64,000 nucleotides of DNA from Gracilariopsis chorda (Eukaryota; Rhodophyta; Florideophyceae; Gracilariales; Gracilariaceae): the NCBI GenBank assembly GCA_003194525.1, contig NBIV01000016.1, positions 1 through 64,000 of the forward strand, read 5' to 3'. Shown one piece after another: positions 24,161 through 34,683 of the stretch; positions within the stretch are counted from its first letter, which is position 1; the number at the start of each line of letters is the position of its first letter. A program made the translations under genes and the position numbers. The notes below the pieces were generated by a model, which saw only the letters and a program-made list of their open reading frames with translations, was not told where the DNA came from and searched no databases.

Positions 24161-24403
24161 TTACGAAGAGAAACTGGCCGCGCATGATGCCCTTGGTAGC
24201 TGAACATCGTCCGCGAGAAAGCTGAAATTGATCTTCCCGCCAACCCCATCTCCGAAAGCACTTCCAGACTGTGAGCGATACCGAACCTTGGGTGTGTTTC
24301 CGCTGGAGTTCATGAACGCCAAGTGACAGACTAGACCTACACCTGTCGTCACCACACCCTTCGCTCCTAATTTGGCGAGCTTCGAGGTTGCCAGAGAGTT
24401 CAT
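24161..24403 (-). CDS. Small hypothetical protein, divergent from NELF-B-like gene
   Basis: An 80-codon frame starts at an ATG 72 bp from the oppositely oriented NELF-B-like start. It encodes a Lys/Ala/Gly-rich N-terminus (LATSKLAKLGAKGVVTTGVG) that could be a mitochondrial leader plus membrane-like segment. No family is recognised, and a spliced continuation is possible. Confidence 0.3.
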   Translation of the reverse strand: MNSLATSKLAKLGAKGVVTTGVGLVCHLAFMNSSGNTPKVRYRSQSGSAFGDGVGGKINFSFLADDVQLPRASCAASFSS

Positions 24404-24475
24404 CGTATTCAGTTCAATGGATGTCAGCCCTTACCATTGCCTCGCCTTTTAACATATAACAACAACGGCTTCAAG

Positions 24476-25921
24476 ATGGAACAATCCTTGGACCCAGAGC
24501 TCTATCAAATCGGATATGCAGGTCAAGATGCAATCAAGGAAAGCTTCGAAAACCGTGACTACGATTTGGAAAGAGTCAAGCAGTTCATCATTGATTTTCG
24601 AACTTTGCGTCGCCTTCAGTTCGACTCGGTTAGAGCTCCTTTGGAGCTTCTCAAAATGGGTGGATTCTCAGAATCACGCGTACTCAGGGATGTGCTGAAG
24701 GTTATGATAGATAAGGTGAAACGAGACATCAACACTTTATCACATGAAAAGCTCGAGAGTTTACTCGAAAAGAGTTTCACGTACCTCACGGTGCCGCAAC
24801 TTGCTCCAATTCCTATTGCAGTTCTCGAACACATGAACGTCGTGGACCCAAGTATATGGAAACAAATTGTTGATAATGGACTCAGTGAAGCGCCTTACAT
24901 TGATCTTCCTCTCTCTATCAAGAAGAGGATATGGTCCTTTGAACCAAAAGCCTTGGACCATGAAATCGAAGCCCTCTTGGACCGTCTCCCAGAAGCGCCG
25001 CCCTCAGAAAGCATTGAAGAATTTGTTGTGAAACAAGACCGTCACAAGTTACGGTCTGCGAACCAAATGCTTGGCGATTTACTGCGCATGCTAGAAGGAA
25101 TGGGGGAGAATGAAGTTCTACAAGTTATTGAAAAAATGATTGAGCGAGCCTCAGTCGAGCAAACCGCTTCGAAACATATTTCCATCGCAAATTTCTACCA
25201 TGACTTACTACTCCGTCTTCCCAGCGTTGTGGTCTCTGGTCCCAACATGATATCGCTTCGAAAGATGGCCAGGTTTCTTGCTTCTGTTCCGAGTTACGAA
25301 CTTGACATCGATTCCCATCTTTTGAAAAGCATTCGAGAATCACTATTAAGAGAAACACCAAGTTCATCAGTTGCTTTGTTGCTAGGATCGACCTACACTC
25401 GTGATTTCTTAGCGGAACAGCTCGTGTTCTCTCTGATTCATCGAAGAGGGCCTATCAATGATTGGAACGATACTACTATACTGGAATCCGCTACCTCGCA
25501 CCTTAAAGCCGATCCTCACATAGAAGACCTTACTTACCTGAATCTGTGTAACATGAAATCGGCGGGCATCGTATCGGGATCTGACAGAGTGGCTGAAGCT
25601 GAGGTAGACGAACCGTTCCAGCTCTTTTTCCAGCTAATGATGGATGAGATTCACGCTGATATCGTGGCTCATCATGATTCCTACTATTCAGCAAATGTGG
25701 GGCTTCCGAACGTTCAACTTGTTGACGCTGTTCAAAAAGGAAAACTGCAAAGACGAGTAATGAGCTCGTATTGTCTTCAGCAATTTATACACAGAAACAT
25801 GGTATCCCTCTCCCGCTACAGGTTGATTCTGGAAGACGTCCTACGTGCAGCTGACCAAACAACAGAACTACGGGAAGTTGCGTTGGCTCATCAGTTAATC
25901 CTGAGAATTATAAACAGTTGA
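24476..25921 (+). CDS. NELF-B (COBRA1)-like negative elongation factor subunit
   Basis: A single exon of 481 residues, all-helical in character. The segment LESLLEKSFTYLTVPQLAPIPIAVLEHM...IDLPLSIKKRIW aligns with NELF-B LEDLLEKSFSLVKMPSLQPVVMCVMKHL...VEVKRQIW. Spacing to the N-terminal LELLKMGGFSESR and to later helices is also compatible, but it is shorter than human NELF-B (about 580). NELF-B is the scaffold subunit of the NELF complex that holds RNA polymerase II in promoter-proximal pausing. NELF is known from animals and scattered protists and is missing from yeast and land plants, so its presence here is notable. ATG 24476 is preferred over a non-ATG start at 24437. The gene ends 92 bp from the convergent exchanger. 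Confidence 0.7.
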   Translation: MEQSLDPELYQIGYAGQDAIKESFENRDYDLERVKQFIIDFRTLRRLQFDSVRAPLELLKMGGFSESRVLRDVLKVMIDKVKRDINTLSHEKLESLLEKSFTYLTVPQLAPIPIAVLEHMNVVDPSIWKQIVDNGLSEAPYIDLPLSIKKRIWSFEPKALDHEIEALLDRLPEAPPSESIEEFVVKQDRHKLRSANQMLGDLLRMLEGMGENEVLQVIEKMIERASVEQTASKHISIANFYHDLLLRLPSVVVSGPNMISLRKMARFLASVPSYELDIDSHLLKSIRESLLRETPSSSVALLLGSTYTRDFLAEQLVFSLIHRRGPINDWNDTTILESATSHLKADPHIEDLTYLNLCNMKSAGIVSGSDRVAEAEVDEPFQLFFQLMMDEIHADIVAHHDSYYSANVGLPNVQLVDAVQKGKLQRRVMSSYCLQQFIHRNMVSLSRYRLILEDVLRAADQTTELREVALAHQLILRIINS

Positions 25922-26013
25922 ATTCACGATACATGTACATAAAGAGACGCCATATCTTTTCATTTGGCGCGGCTGTTTACGAAATATTCCTGAACTACGC
26001 TATACCACCATCA

Positions 26014-27834
26014 TTAGTCCAATCCGCAACTCTCTAAGACTGCGACAAGAATAAGTGAAAGTGGAAATATGGCCAGAACCAGGAATCCATCCCTCAGAGT
26101 CATGACTCGTTTCTGACTAATGATACCGATGACAAGCTCAACGACAAGAATCGTTATGGTTTCGGCTGTGAACTGCCAAGCGAGCCCTTTCGCAGCTATC
26201 AAGATCATAAAAATCGCCAGCACGAATGTGTTATTCATAATTGCGGCCCCAATTAAAGTCGAGAGAGAAATTGTCAAAGTCTTTCTCGTTTTCTTCTGGG
26301 CGTAGCTGTATGCAGCAATTAGTTCGGATGCATTGCTTGCAAGAGGAGCGAGCACGAATGAAATGTAAAACGCCGGAATCCCTACTCGCTGGCCTACTTC
26401 GCTCATGACGCCAACCATCGGGTCTGCAAAGATCAGAACAAGGGCTGTCCCGGCTGCCATCATAGTAATAGCTCTCTTCATGATCTTGAAACTTCTTAGT
26501 AGTGGGTCCTTATCATCTAGTTCTTGCGGAAGTGTTTCATGATCGTCTTCGTCCTCAGAGAATTCCCTGGTTTCTTTCTTGTTCCCCTCCTGGGGCGATT
26601 CACTGTTCTGAGCTTCTTCGTCGGGGGTTTGAGCCGCTTTTGTTTGAGCTTCGCTTCTGCGGCGGGCTCTGGAGCAAATGAATTCTGGCATTGCATCAAG
26701 AAACTCTTCAAGCTCGATCTGATTGTCACCATTTTTGTCTATTTTCTTATACATCTTCGATATTTCATCTGCAGTGCAATGCTCCCCAAGGTGACCCATG
26801 AGATACTGAAGTTCCAATTTGTCTATTGAACCGCTGTTGTCATAGTCGTAAGCGTTGAAGAAAGCCTTAAGAACACTGGACATTTTCTCTTTCGCTGTGA
26901 GACCCCCAAGTATGGGAGTTGTTTCAGATTCGAGGGATTCGTCGTTATAAATCTCTGCAACATCCCACACCTCTCTGAATGCATCAGTGAGGGAAATTTC
27001 TCTCTTGCAAATATACTTCTGTGTGAGTTCATCATATAGTCCTTTCCGAAGCTGTTCTTGCTTCGGAGAAGGCACAAGTTGATAGTAGAGGTACCAGGCA
27101 AAGAATCCCAAACAGACGAATAGACAAAAAATGGCTGGCAGACGCTCCTGTGCAGCAGCTCTCGCGGTCGTCTCCGCATTCTCATCGGCTTTAAAGAACA
27201 CCCCAGTGCGCAAGGCAGCAAATTGAATGACCAAATACGTCCCTGCAGTGAGCAACATGACTCGACCTGCATCCTTAACCATAACCTGCGGTTCCACACC
27301 CGTCCTGAGCAAACTCATGCTATTTGGAGGGCTTAGCTTGTGGTGGTTCTGATAAGTCAGTTGTCCATCTGGTCTAATACTGACCCGACCAGCGAGAATG
27401 GACAAAAACCACGGGACTGTAAGAAGCATAATTGTGGAACCAGCAAGCGCACCCACACCAACAGATAGCTCTTCTTGCGCATTTTCACCCAATCCAGAGA
27501 AGAGCACGATTGCACCGTCTGGCACAGCTCCGAGGATAGGAAGCACGACTGAACCAACAACGTCGCGCAAGGCTGGTACGAAGAGAAGAAGCTCGCTTCC
27601 GTGTGCGATCAGCTGCGAGGCGTTGTATAGAATAAAACCGTAGACGCAGAGAAGCATCAAAACCTGGACGAATCCGCTCGTTGGTGATACATCGCAGTGC
27701 ACAGCTTGAGAGAGCACGCCAGGTGCCGATAGCGTCCCGTTCTCTGCGGCAGCCCTGGTCATAATCTTGTCGCATGCCTGATGCCAGAGACGGCCCCCCG
27801 GAAGGGACGAAGGCTCTATGAACAAAGACTCCAT
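26014..27834 (-). CDS. EF-hand Na+/Ca2+ exchanger-like cation transporter (NCL type)
   Basis: A single exon of 606 residues. Two clusters of transmembrane helices each contain an exchanger alpha repeat (VVGSVVLPILGAVPDGAIVLFSGLG at 92-116; LAPLASNASELIAAYSYAQ and STLIGAAIMNNTF in the second half). Between them lie two canonical EF-hand loops (D330-E341 and D366-E377) and an acidic linker. This order matches plant and algal NCX-like (NCL) proteins, which exchange Ca2+ against Na+ or H+ across internal or plasma membranes and are tuned by cytosolic Ca2+ on the EF hands. The N-terminal helix of some relatives is absent. An open frame just upstream (28126-27875) encodes a hydrophobic segment but lacks an ATG. 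Confidence 0.9.
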   Translation of the reverse strand: MESLFIEPSSLPGGRLWHQACDKIMTRAAAENGTLSAPGVLSQAVHCDVSPTSGFVQVLMLLCVYGFILYNASQLIAHGSELLLFVPALRDVVGSVVLPILGAVPDGAIVLFSGLGENAQEELSVGVGALAGSTIMLLTVPWFLSILAGRVSIRPDGQLTYQNHHKLSPPNSMSLLRTGVEPQVMVKDAGRVMLLTAGTYLVIQFAALRTGVFFKADENAETTARAAAQERLPAIFCLFVCLGFFAWYLYYQLVPSPKQEQLRKGLYDELTQKYICKREISLTDAFREVWDVAEIYNDESLESETTPILGGLTAKEKMSSVLKAFFNAYDYDNSGSIDKLELQYLMGHLGEHCTADEISKMYKKIDKNGDNQIELEEFLDAMPEFICSRARRRSEAQTKAAQTPDEEAQNSESPQEGNKKETREFSEDEDDHETLPQELDDKDPLLRSFKIMKRAITMMAAGTALVLIFADPMVGVMSEVGQRVGIPAFYISFVLAPLASNASELIAAYSYAQKKTRKTLTISLSTLIGAAIMNNTFVLAIFMILIAAKGLAWQFTAETITILVVELVIGIISQKRVMTLRDGFLVLAIFPLSLILVAVLESCGLD

Positions 27835-30484
27835 CTTCCAACACTACGGGCAGTTGAGATGTAGGATGAAGCGCCTAGCGGCGTGATATCGGCGAAGCTT
27901 TGGTGAATGAAGATTGGACTGTTGGAGCAGGTGAGAAATTCTCAGAGACGTAATGAAGAGCCAGAAGAGTGAGGACAAGCAATACTGCCTTCAGTACTGG
28001 ACTCCCGTAAAGGTCACTGTATGAAAGAGTGAGATTGGGCCCGGGGCACTGTGAGCACAAGTGAACGATGAAGTCCCCTGGAGTGGGACAGGAAGTTCGT
28101 GCGTCTTGTAAATATCTACTGGTCAAGGATGTTAAGGGTTACCGTGTAATCAGTGTCGAATAATGTGAAGAACTTTATGCCGCGATCTGATGATCTCTCC
28201 AGAAACTCTAGCCTTTGAGCCTTCGGACGGTTCTACAAGAACGGTACGCACAGTACACGTACACTGTACGTCGTACAGGTTGAAGATGTAAGTTAGTAAT
28301 CACACACACACATACAGCTTTAAGATATGGGTTGATGTCGTATCAGTCAGGTCGCCCGGATAATATTGTTATAAACCCTAGATAGCCTTAGCTAGCTTCG
28401 ACGTACGATAGTCATGAAGTACAAGAGTGGGGAGGATGAATGCGGAGTACGAAGGGTACGTCACTTACACAACTTTGTGCAAAGTTACGTCTTCAAAGAC
28501 GGGCAGAAACGTCCAACATGCGCAACAGGAGATGCAAAGGGCGGAAATTCCGGCTCGAAGGTGCAGTTCTGGAAGCCGATCAGAAAGGCGCGCGAGTCTA
28601 GGCTAGCTACTAGGATGCTCGAACAACTACTGTATCATGTTCTGTTTCAAATTCCGACTGACGACTAATATTACGGATTGAAATAAATGCAAATCCAATC
28701 TTATGCGCGGTCTGGAGTCCAGACTCTGGACGTCGGCGGAACTTGGCCATTCTGACGAGATCGGACGACGGCTCACGAGATTTCTCTGCCATTTTGCCAG
28801 AGGAAAATACGGCATTGGTCGCTTGCCAAAGCTCACGGAGTGTCACAACTGATTAGCCGCTGGGTCACACTTTGATATCTCGTTTTCAAAAGTTTAATCT
28901 GCGCAAAAATATTTCGATTTGGTATTCATTTCAACTTTGGACAACAATTTTGTATGCTACATTTGCCTTGACAAGGTTTGTGCACTCACCTTTGGTAGCT
29001 TGGAAAGGAGTTTCTTTTTTGTAATTAGCCATATTTTGGTTCTGTAAAAATTTGACTTCTAGCACAGATCCAAATTAAGACAGAAAACAGAGTATGTCTA
29101 TCAAGGTGTCAATTGCAGGAGCTTAGGCGTCTTGGAGTGCCAAAACCGGCAAAAATATAGCTTCAATAAGGTGGCTGCGAACTTGAATGTGAAGTACTCA
29201 AGGGTTAAAGCTTTTGCGTCCTCCGTTTAGAAAAAAGAATAGTAGAGTCTGTAAAAAGTACTTTAGTTGTGGTTAACGTTTATTGTGTAGCTGTTGGCTT
29301 TTTTTCCAACTTGAGTATCAAATGCGTTTGGCATTGCGTTGCGTTAAAGAAAGCAAGAATGTCCGTTATCTTAACGCTGCCACAACTAAGAAGTTAGTTT
29401 TGCAGCAGTTTGCACTATTGCGGTTTCTACTAACAAGATTCAGTGCCACCATGCCAAAACAGAACACAAGTTTCAAGAGACGATAAGAAGTCCAAGCTTT
29501 GTCTTTGTCTCCAAGTAAAGCCATTCTTTGTCTACCATCGGTGCGGGAGATACCAAAAACTGTGCAAAATTTTACATTTTTTAATGTCTTGAATGTGTTC
29601 CAAGTTAAGCCATTCTGATTGCTAGCCCTTTATCTCCCAGGCTGAAAAGGGTTAAGCCTTTAAACTATATCCTTACCTTCTGCAAGTGTATCCCGAAGTC
29701 TGTGGTCTCGCACTTCCGCCTCCAAACCGAAAGACGTCATCTACATGCCTTCGAAGCTCATACCTGTGATACAGCACCAGCGTACGACAAAAGCCATCCG
29801 CTTCCAACACGCATTTGGTTTTGAAGTCGCTGCGTGTGTGGAAGGTAGGGCTCATCGATCCTTGCACATTGAGAACACTAATTAGATAAACGGAAACGAC
29901 CAGGACACTGGAAGGGGTGCACGTGCAGCATAACACATGTAGCGAGCTCTCACAAAGATCATTGGCGTAGAGAACTCCTCCTGTGATTTACAAGACAAAA
30001 TTGTACATCCAGTTTCCTATCCTGAGATAAAAGGGCTAAGCGTTAACACCTTCGGGTCTTCACAATTTTGACATGAGTTACCCTGGGAATAAAAAACAAA
30101 CAGAGAACAGTTGCTTTAAAGATGAACGTAATCATTAATATGCTCAGGATGATCTTTAACGTGAACTCATGAGATTCGTCAATTTGAATCAAGCATGCAG
30201 TTCTTTTTCGCTGTCTCATGTACATACGTGCTCTTTTTCAGTCCTCTGTAATATTACGTGTACCCACCTGGTTTAAACTCGTATCTAAGAAAGAGCTACT
30301 TAAATGCAACTGAGATGCGTCAGGCATGCCGAAGTTTATGGACTTAGAAGGCTGTGCTGTATGTCCATTTTGTAACAGTTAGACTACAAAAGTTAGTCTA
30401 TAAATGTAAACTGCGCTGGGCTCAGGCCTACTTGAGACGTCAAAAATGCAGCACTCTTAGAGACCCATCCTCTTCCGTCCAATT

Positions 30485-30511
30485 GTGTGTGTGTGTGTGT
30501 ATGTGTGTGTT
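30485..30511 (+). repeat. GT dinucleotide microsatellite
   Basis: A GT run interrupted once by AT, immediately followed by the CACGTGCCTCTAATTCC repeat tag. Confidence 0.9.
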
Positions 30512-30584
30512 TACGCACGTGCCTCTAATTCCGAGGCAGTGGTATTAACTTTCTAAGAGAAGTGGAAGGCTAATCATCTATTCG

Positions 30585-30645
30585 GCGGCCAATTCCCCTA
30601 ATAGACCCAATCGCATCTCCATTTGGCTTCCCCATCCGGCGTAAC
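30585..30645 (-). repeat. Dispersed repeat family copy, inverted
   Basis: Read on the minus strand, GGGGAAGCCAAATGGAGATGCG corresponds to GGAAGCCAAATGGACAGGCG at 19324. A CTAATTCC tag like that upstream of the 19-kb copy lies nearby at 30523. Confidence 0.45.
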
Positions 30646-31354
30646 CGTCCATCGTCAAACGGGGTTGTGTCGACTGAGGTACGCATCTGTTGCTCCAATC
30701 ATTTTTAGGAAAGGGAATTTCTTTTCTGAAGATAGTTCTACCTTGGCATCGTAATAAGGACCTTATAACCTTGTATTGATCCCACAGAGTACAAAATAAC
30801 ACAATGCACCGATCAGCGGAAAGTTCGTCACGATGGGTGACGACATTTTCTTAAAATGCAAATCGGCTCAAAGCTTAATATGAACCAAGACCTTGTGTTC
30901 CAATACAACACTTACTTTCGAGCTTTATATATATTAAAACTACATGAGAGGAACGAGCGTTTAATCAGGATATGGAAGTCTTGCAGTTGCTCTTACATTT
31001 GTGCGTGTACATTGTTGCTGTTCTTGTTCGTATACGGGCTTGCATCACCTTGGGCGAGGATGTGGTTATGTGTTTACGAGTTAAATCGCTACTTTACGAA
31101 GGCTAAGTTCCCTTGAGCTGACACGATCGCTGACCCACTTGGCTTTCTTCTTCATGACAATTGTTAACCCAACGCCCTAAAACTCCTGCCTCACTAAAAC
31201 GATAAGATAGGATCGAGGGAGCGCAAATACATGCTCCGAAGAGTTCAAATGCATTGAATTTGCAGCGCATTGAATTTGCGGCACTCTGCTGCTCATCGTA
31301 AAGCACAAGGGCCACTAGCTTGGCACGAAGCTCCAAACACTGTTTCTTCCACTT

Positions 31355-31425
31355 GGGCACAAGCTGATCCGCCTTACGAGGTGTGCCCGTCTTCCCCCTC
31401 GCCGAGTAAGGGAAGCGAAATGTAT
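31355..31425 (+). repeat. Dispersed repeat family copy
   Basis: GGGCACAAGCTGATCCGCC and ACGAGGTGTGCCCGTCTTCCC match the 19.27-kb copy with few differences. The following GGGAAGCGAAATG corresponds to GGGGAAGCGAATGG in the 4.5-kb copy. The sequence lies in a minus-strand open frame (31453-31103) with RGKTGTPRKADQ, so the element may once have been coding. Confidence 0.6.
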
Positions 31426-31848
31426 TTGCAGTTGGGTCTCCAAGAGAGATCAATTCTCAATCGACCATTCTTCCACCTGATACACAAGGAAAATTTCCGA
31501 TGGACCGCGCGCACGTCATCTCTGAGAGACGGGTTCTTCTTCTTGTATACCTTCGTCACTGAGCTGATGTGCCAAACGCACCAGCTGAAATACACCCTAT
31601 AAGCCAAACACAACCTGCAAATATCTCAAAACCGCCGTGATTTGAGAAGCTTTGCTCCGCCTGACGATTCCAAGCGTTTCTGTGATTGATTTTTGCTCTC
31701 ATGTGATATAGTGCTGCCACGCAGCTGATATCATGACGTGTTCGTCTTTTCTGCCATCTTTATGGATCATGATTCCCAAAGCAACTGGCGTGATCAGCTT
31801 GCGTAGTAAGCAAGGACTTACACGAGGAAAACCAAAACTCTTCAGTCA

Positions 31849-33783
31849 TCAGGACCATTCATGTACTCGGTGAGAAGAAAGAGGTAGTTCGATTGCCTCA
31901 TTGTCTCGAATAATACACGCATGCTTCTCAGTCTTGAAACGATACCAAATCTTCAAAACCATTTCATCCTTGTCACCATAAGCGCTGGGGTCCCAGAACC
32001 CTGGAAGCGTAGACTTCGTGGCCGAAACAACTTGCATCGCACTTTTCTCAACCAGACACTGCATGGCATCAGTCACATCTGCAGCTTCCTTTTCTGTTTC
32101 TCTTCCTTCCAGAGATTCTTCACTGAATCTCATACCTGTCACGCTTGCCTCGATTCCATACACGGCCTTCTCAATTATAAGGCCCGAACCTTTCTTTCCA
32201 TCAATTTCGACCTCTTCTTCGTACTTTCTACTTCGTTCAATTGCTTGCTTCATCATGTTCAAGGCTGCTTCGGCGTCGTGGCGTCCCTGCTGCAGAACAT
32301 CTGCACGACGCGCTTTCGCCTCGTCTCGTTCTGTTTGCTCTTTTCTTTTTTGCCATGGTTCCACGATGAATATCTGAATACCACTTATGAGAGCCGACGT
32401 TGCGATTGCCGCAATCGTTGCAGTTTTCGCATCGGCAGTTGCAGAATGAAGTACGACTGGTAGAACGAGTCTATGCCCACTACGACTCATCTTCAAACGC
32501 CATACTACACCCAAAGTACCAAACGCGATTGACGTTGTCCATGCTGTGTCTGCTAGAACATACTTCTGACCTCCTCCAAGTTCCATCTCCCACCCCATCA
32601 CACTTAGCGAGGCTCTAGCTCGAACAAACGGACCCCCAGGACCGGCGGCTTCACACTTTTTGAACAGCGGCGCATGTTGACCGATAGGTCGCCGCAAGAG
32701 CACAGAAACAGATGCGTCCATAATACTCCATCTGGCTGTCCATCGCAGACCCATCGGATCTATCAGATACTTCAGCTTTTCCAAAAGTACGGAAAGCTTT
32801 CTTGTCATAGTGTCTTCAGTGGAAGTGCCAAGTTCAGAACTCGATTCACCGAACACTTCGCTCTCCGCATCCTTCTTAGGAGTTTCGGAAATATATTCAT
32901 CATAAGCATGTCTGCGCCAAGAAAACGCATAGCCAGAAGCGGCGCCGTATGCCCATGAAGCGCTCGCAGCGCATCGTTCATTGAGCGATCTAGTGTATGT
33001 TAAGGCGGTAGTGAGATCTTGTCGCTCCGGGTTATATGACAGATCGAAAGCACCGGTCATATGCTGAGACAGGGAGCGATATGTTTTAAAACCAAATGTG
33101 GTTGAATGATCTTCTTCAAGCGGCACCTGAGCTGTCAGCTCTGCCTGCATGTGCGGATCAATCTGTCGGCGACATGAGATTTCCACATCGCCAATACCAC
33201 TGGAAGAACGAATCCTAAATCGAGATCCCTGACAAGCAGCACTGTATCGAACGACGATGGTGTTGTTCTGAGACATATAGGCGGTAGCAGTTGTGGAAAT
33301 GCCAACTTGAGTGCACACAGCAAGGTGTTTGGCGTTTATCAAGTCGCCATCTTCCAGAGCAACGGCGAGACCAGTGGCATCAATGTGGGGCTTTATAGTG
33401 TTGTTCACAGTAAAGTAAGCATCCCGCGGGGTATTTATTCCCTGGCCACCTGACCCACCCGGATTCTCATTCCTGAAGCGCTCGGCCAGGTCATTGTACG
33501 GAACGAGCTCCATACCGGGCATTGAAGCCGAACGGGCGGCTTCCAGTCCGAATTCATTATATATTCGTCTGAACTTGTTGTTCGAGAGAATCTCATACGC
33601 TTCTTTCACTCGTGTAAAATGATCGGTGGCTGTTGCTTTGGCTTGTTCGCCTAGGTGCTTATCTGGATGATATTGTTGAGACAACTTGCGAAATGATGAG
33701 CGCAGATCTGTGTCATTGGCGTCCCTGGTCACTTTCAATAAGCTGTACAGATCTTGGTGGTGCTGACCATTCTGATCAGACAT
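31849..33783 (-). CDS. DNAJC11-like J-domain protein
   Basis: A single exon of 644 residues. An N-terminal J domain (residues 11-75) has helix II FRKLSQQYHPDKH with the HPD motif at 39-41 that stimulates Hsp70 ATPase. The middle is rich in alternating beta-strand-like segments (SFGFKTYRSLSQ, GAFDLSYNPERQDLTTALTYTRS), followed by a C-terminal region with a predicted hydrophobic helix (IAAIATSALISGIQIFIVEPW), coiled coil and WYRF motif. The order J domain, beta-barrel-like middle (DUF3395-type C-terminus) fits DNAJC11, which associates with the mitochondrial MICOS/SAM complex and supports cristae shape. It starts 63 bp from the divergent gene at 33847. Confidence 0.85.
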   Translation of the reverse strand: MSDQNGQHHQDLYSLLKVTRDANDTDLRSSFRKLSQQYHPDKHLGEQAKATATDHFTRVKEAYEILSNNKFRRIYNEFGLEAARSASMPGMELVPYNDLAERFRNENPGGSGGQGINTPRDAYFTVNNTIKPHIDATGLAVALEDGDLINAKHLAVCTQVGISTTATAYMSQNNTIVVRYSAACQGSRFRIRSSSGIGDVEISCRRQIDPHMQAELTAQVPLEEDHSTTFGFKTYRSLSQHMTGAFDLSYNPERQDLTTALTYTRSLNERCAASASWAYGAASGYAFSWRRHAYDEYISETPKKDAESEVFGESSSELGTSTEDTMTRKLSVLLEKLKYLIDPMGLRWTARWSIMDASVSVLLRRPIGQHAPLFKKCEAAGPGGPFVRARASLSVMGWEMELGGGQKYVLADTAWTTSIAFGTLGVVWRLKMSRSGHRLVLPVVLHSATADAKTATIAAIATSALISGIQIFIVEPWQKRKEQTERDEAKARRADVLQQGRHDAEAALNMMKQAIERSRKYEEEVEIDGKKGSGLIIEKAVYGIEASVTGMRFSEESLEGRETEKEAADVTDAMQCLVEKSAMQVVSATKSTLPGFWDPSAYGDKDEMVLKIWYRFKTEKHACIIRDNEAIELPLSSHRVHEWS

Positions 33784-33846
33784 GGCTTGAGGTGAGGGTT
33801 GAGAAGGCGGTGAGTGCTATGTCCCAGGTTGTTGATAGAAAACCCG

Positions 33847-34164
33847 ATGCTGGAACTTGATTTCACTCTACTAGAAGGCGAATTGGGCAAGCAGACATCG
33901 GTCAAACCAGTAGCAAGTTTTGCCTTACAAGGAAGCCGCGTGGAAGATGCAGTCCAATTGGCCACCCTATGTATGGAGCGTTGTACAAGCTTGCGCTCTG
34001 CGCTGATCCCGCGCTCGACCGCAAACGGCTGCGACAGCAGCACTATGGGACATGTGCTGCGTGTGGTGAGCGGGCTAAACGCACAGCTCATCAGACGTGT
34101 ATACGGTGAATTACGTGGTACAGTGTACAACGTGTCGATACTTGACGAACAGTTGGGGCCATGA
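33847..34164 (+). CDS. Small hypothetical protein, divergent from DNAJC11-like gene
   Basis: A 105-residue frame with amphipathic helices (VEDAVQLATLCMERCTSLRSALI, MGHVLRVVSGLNAQLIRRVYGEL) and no low complexity. The start is the first ATG after the DNAJC11 divergent promoter. No family is recognised. Confidence 0.45.
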   Translation: MLELDFTLLEGELGKQTSVKPVASFALQGSRVEDAVQLATLCMERCTSLRSALIPRSTANGCDSSTMGHVLRVVSGLNAQLIRRVYGELRGTVYNVSILDEQLGP

Positions 34165-34344
34165 TTCCAACATATCGGTGGTCCGCGGCCCCGGGGGCGT
34201 GATGTGGGCCACGGCGTTCACGGCCCAACGACGGCGGCGATCCATCTTTTCGATTTGATTTCCTGGTTTGAAATCGACTGCGCCAAGATTTTTCGTTCGT
34301 TGCCACGACGCGAACGGCGGCGAGCGGTTGGCGCGCGTCAGAAC

Positions 34345-34665
34345 ATGGTAGGCTATTGGCTGGCATTCATCGACACCGCCCCCCCCTTACACTGAAATCA
34401 GCAAATTCTTGTGTGCCCGAAAAAGGCCAAGAATGGTATTATCCAACGCAATGTTTCTGCCTTGTGCTTCGCCACCGCAGGAAGTCCTACCTCGCAGTGC
34501 CAACTGCCCGTTTATGTCGCTCCCTGCATCCTTACCGTGGATGGCGACTCCATGATCACCTTCTTACATCCCGGTCTTCCGCCAAGCACAATCCTCGCGC
34601 CCAACCAAGTCTTATGGTCTGTGAGCACTTCATCTGCTCCTATTGGTATCGACGCCCCCCTCTAA
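34345..34665 (+). CDS. Small hypothetical protein, start codon on a separate exon
   Basis: The 84-codon frame 34411-34665 (GIIQRNVSALCFATAGSPTS, VYVAPCILTVDGDSMITFLHPGLPP) looks protein-like. A GTAGGC donor at 34348 and a TCAG acceptor at 34400 would join an ATG ending exactly at 34347 to CAAATTCTTGTG, giving an 88-residue protein starting MQILVCPKK. A longer upstream frame from 34204 is also open across the exon 1 side. The family is unknown and the splice model is inference. Confidence 0.4.
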
Positions 34666-34683
34666 CAGAGCATCCGTCCTGAT

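Larger units (their letters stand above)
28127..31848. other. 3.7-kb spacer with repeats, no gene recognised
   Basis: Frames of up to about 116 codons occur on both strands, none with a recognised domain. A minus frame at 29936-29673 (VLEADGFCRTLVLYHRYELRR) looks protein-like but is isolated. The region holds a GTAC-rich palindromic cluster at 28235-28282, a GT microsatellite, and copies of the dispersed repeat at 30585-30645 and 31355-31425. Confidence 0.45.

Noticed and set aside
27875-28126. Hydrophobic frame upstream of the exchanger
   Set aside because: It has no ATG and no clear splice link to the exchanger, so it was not listed as a gene.
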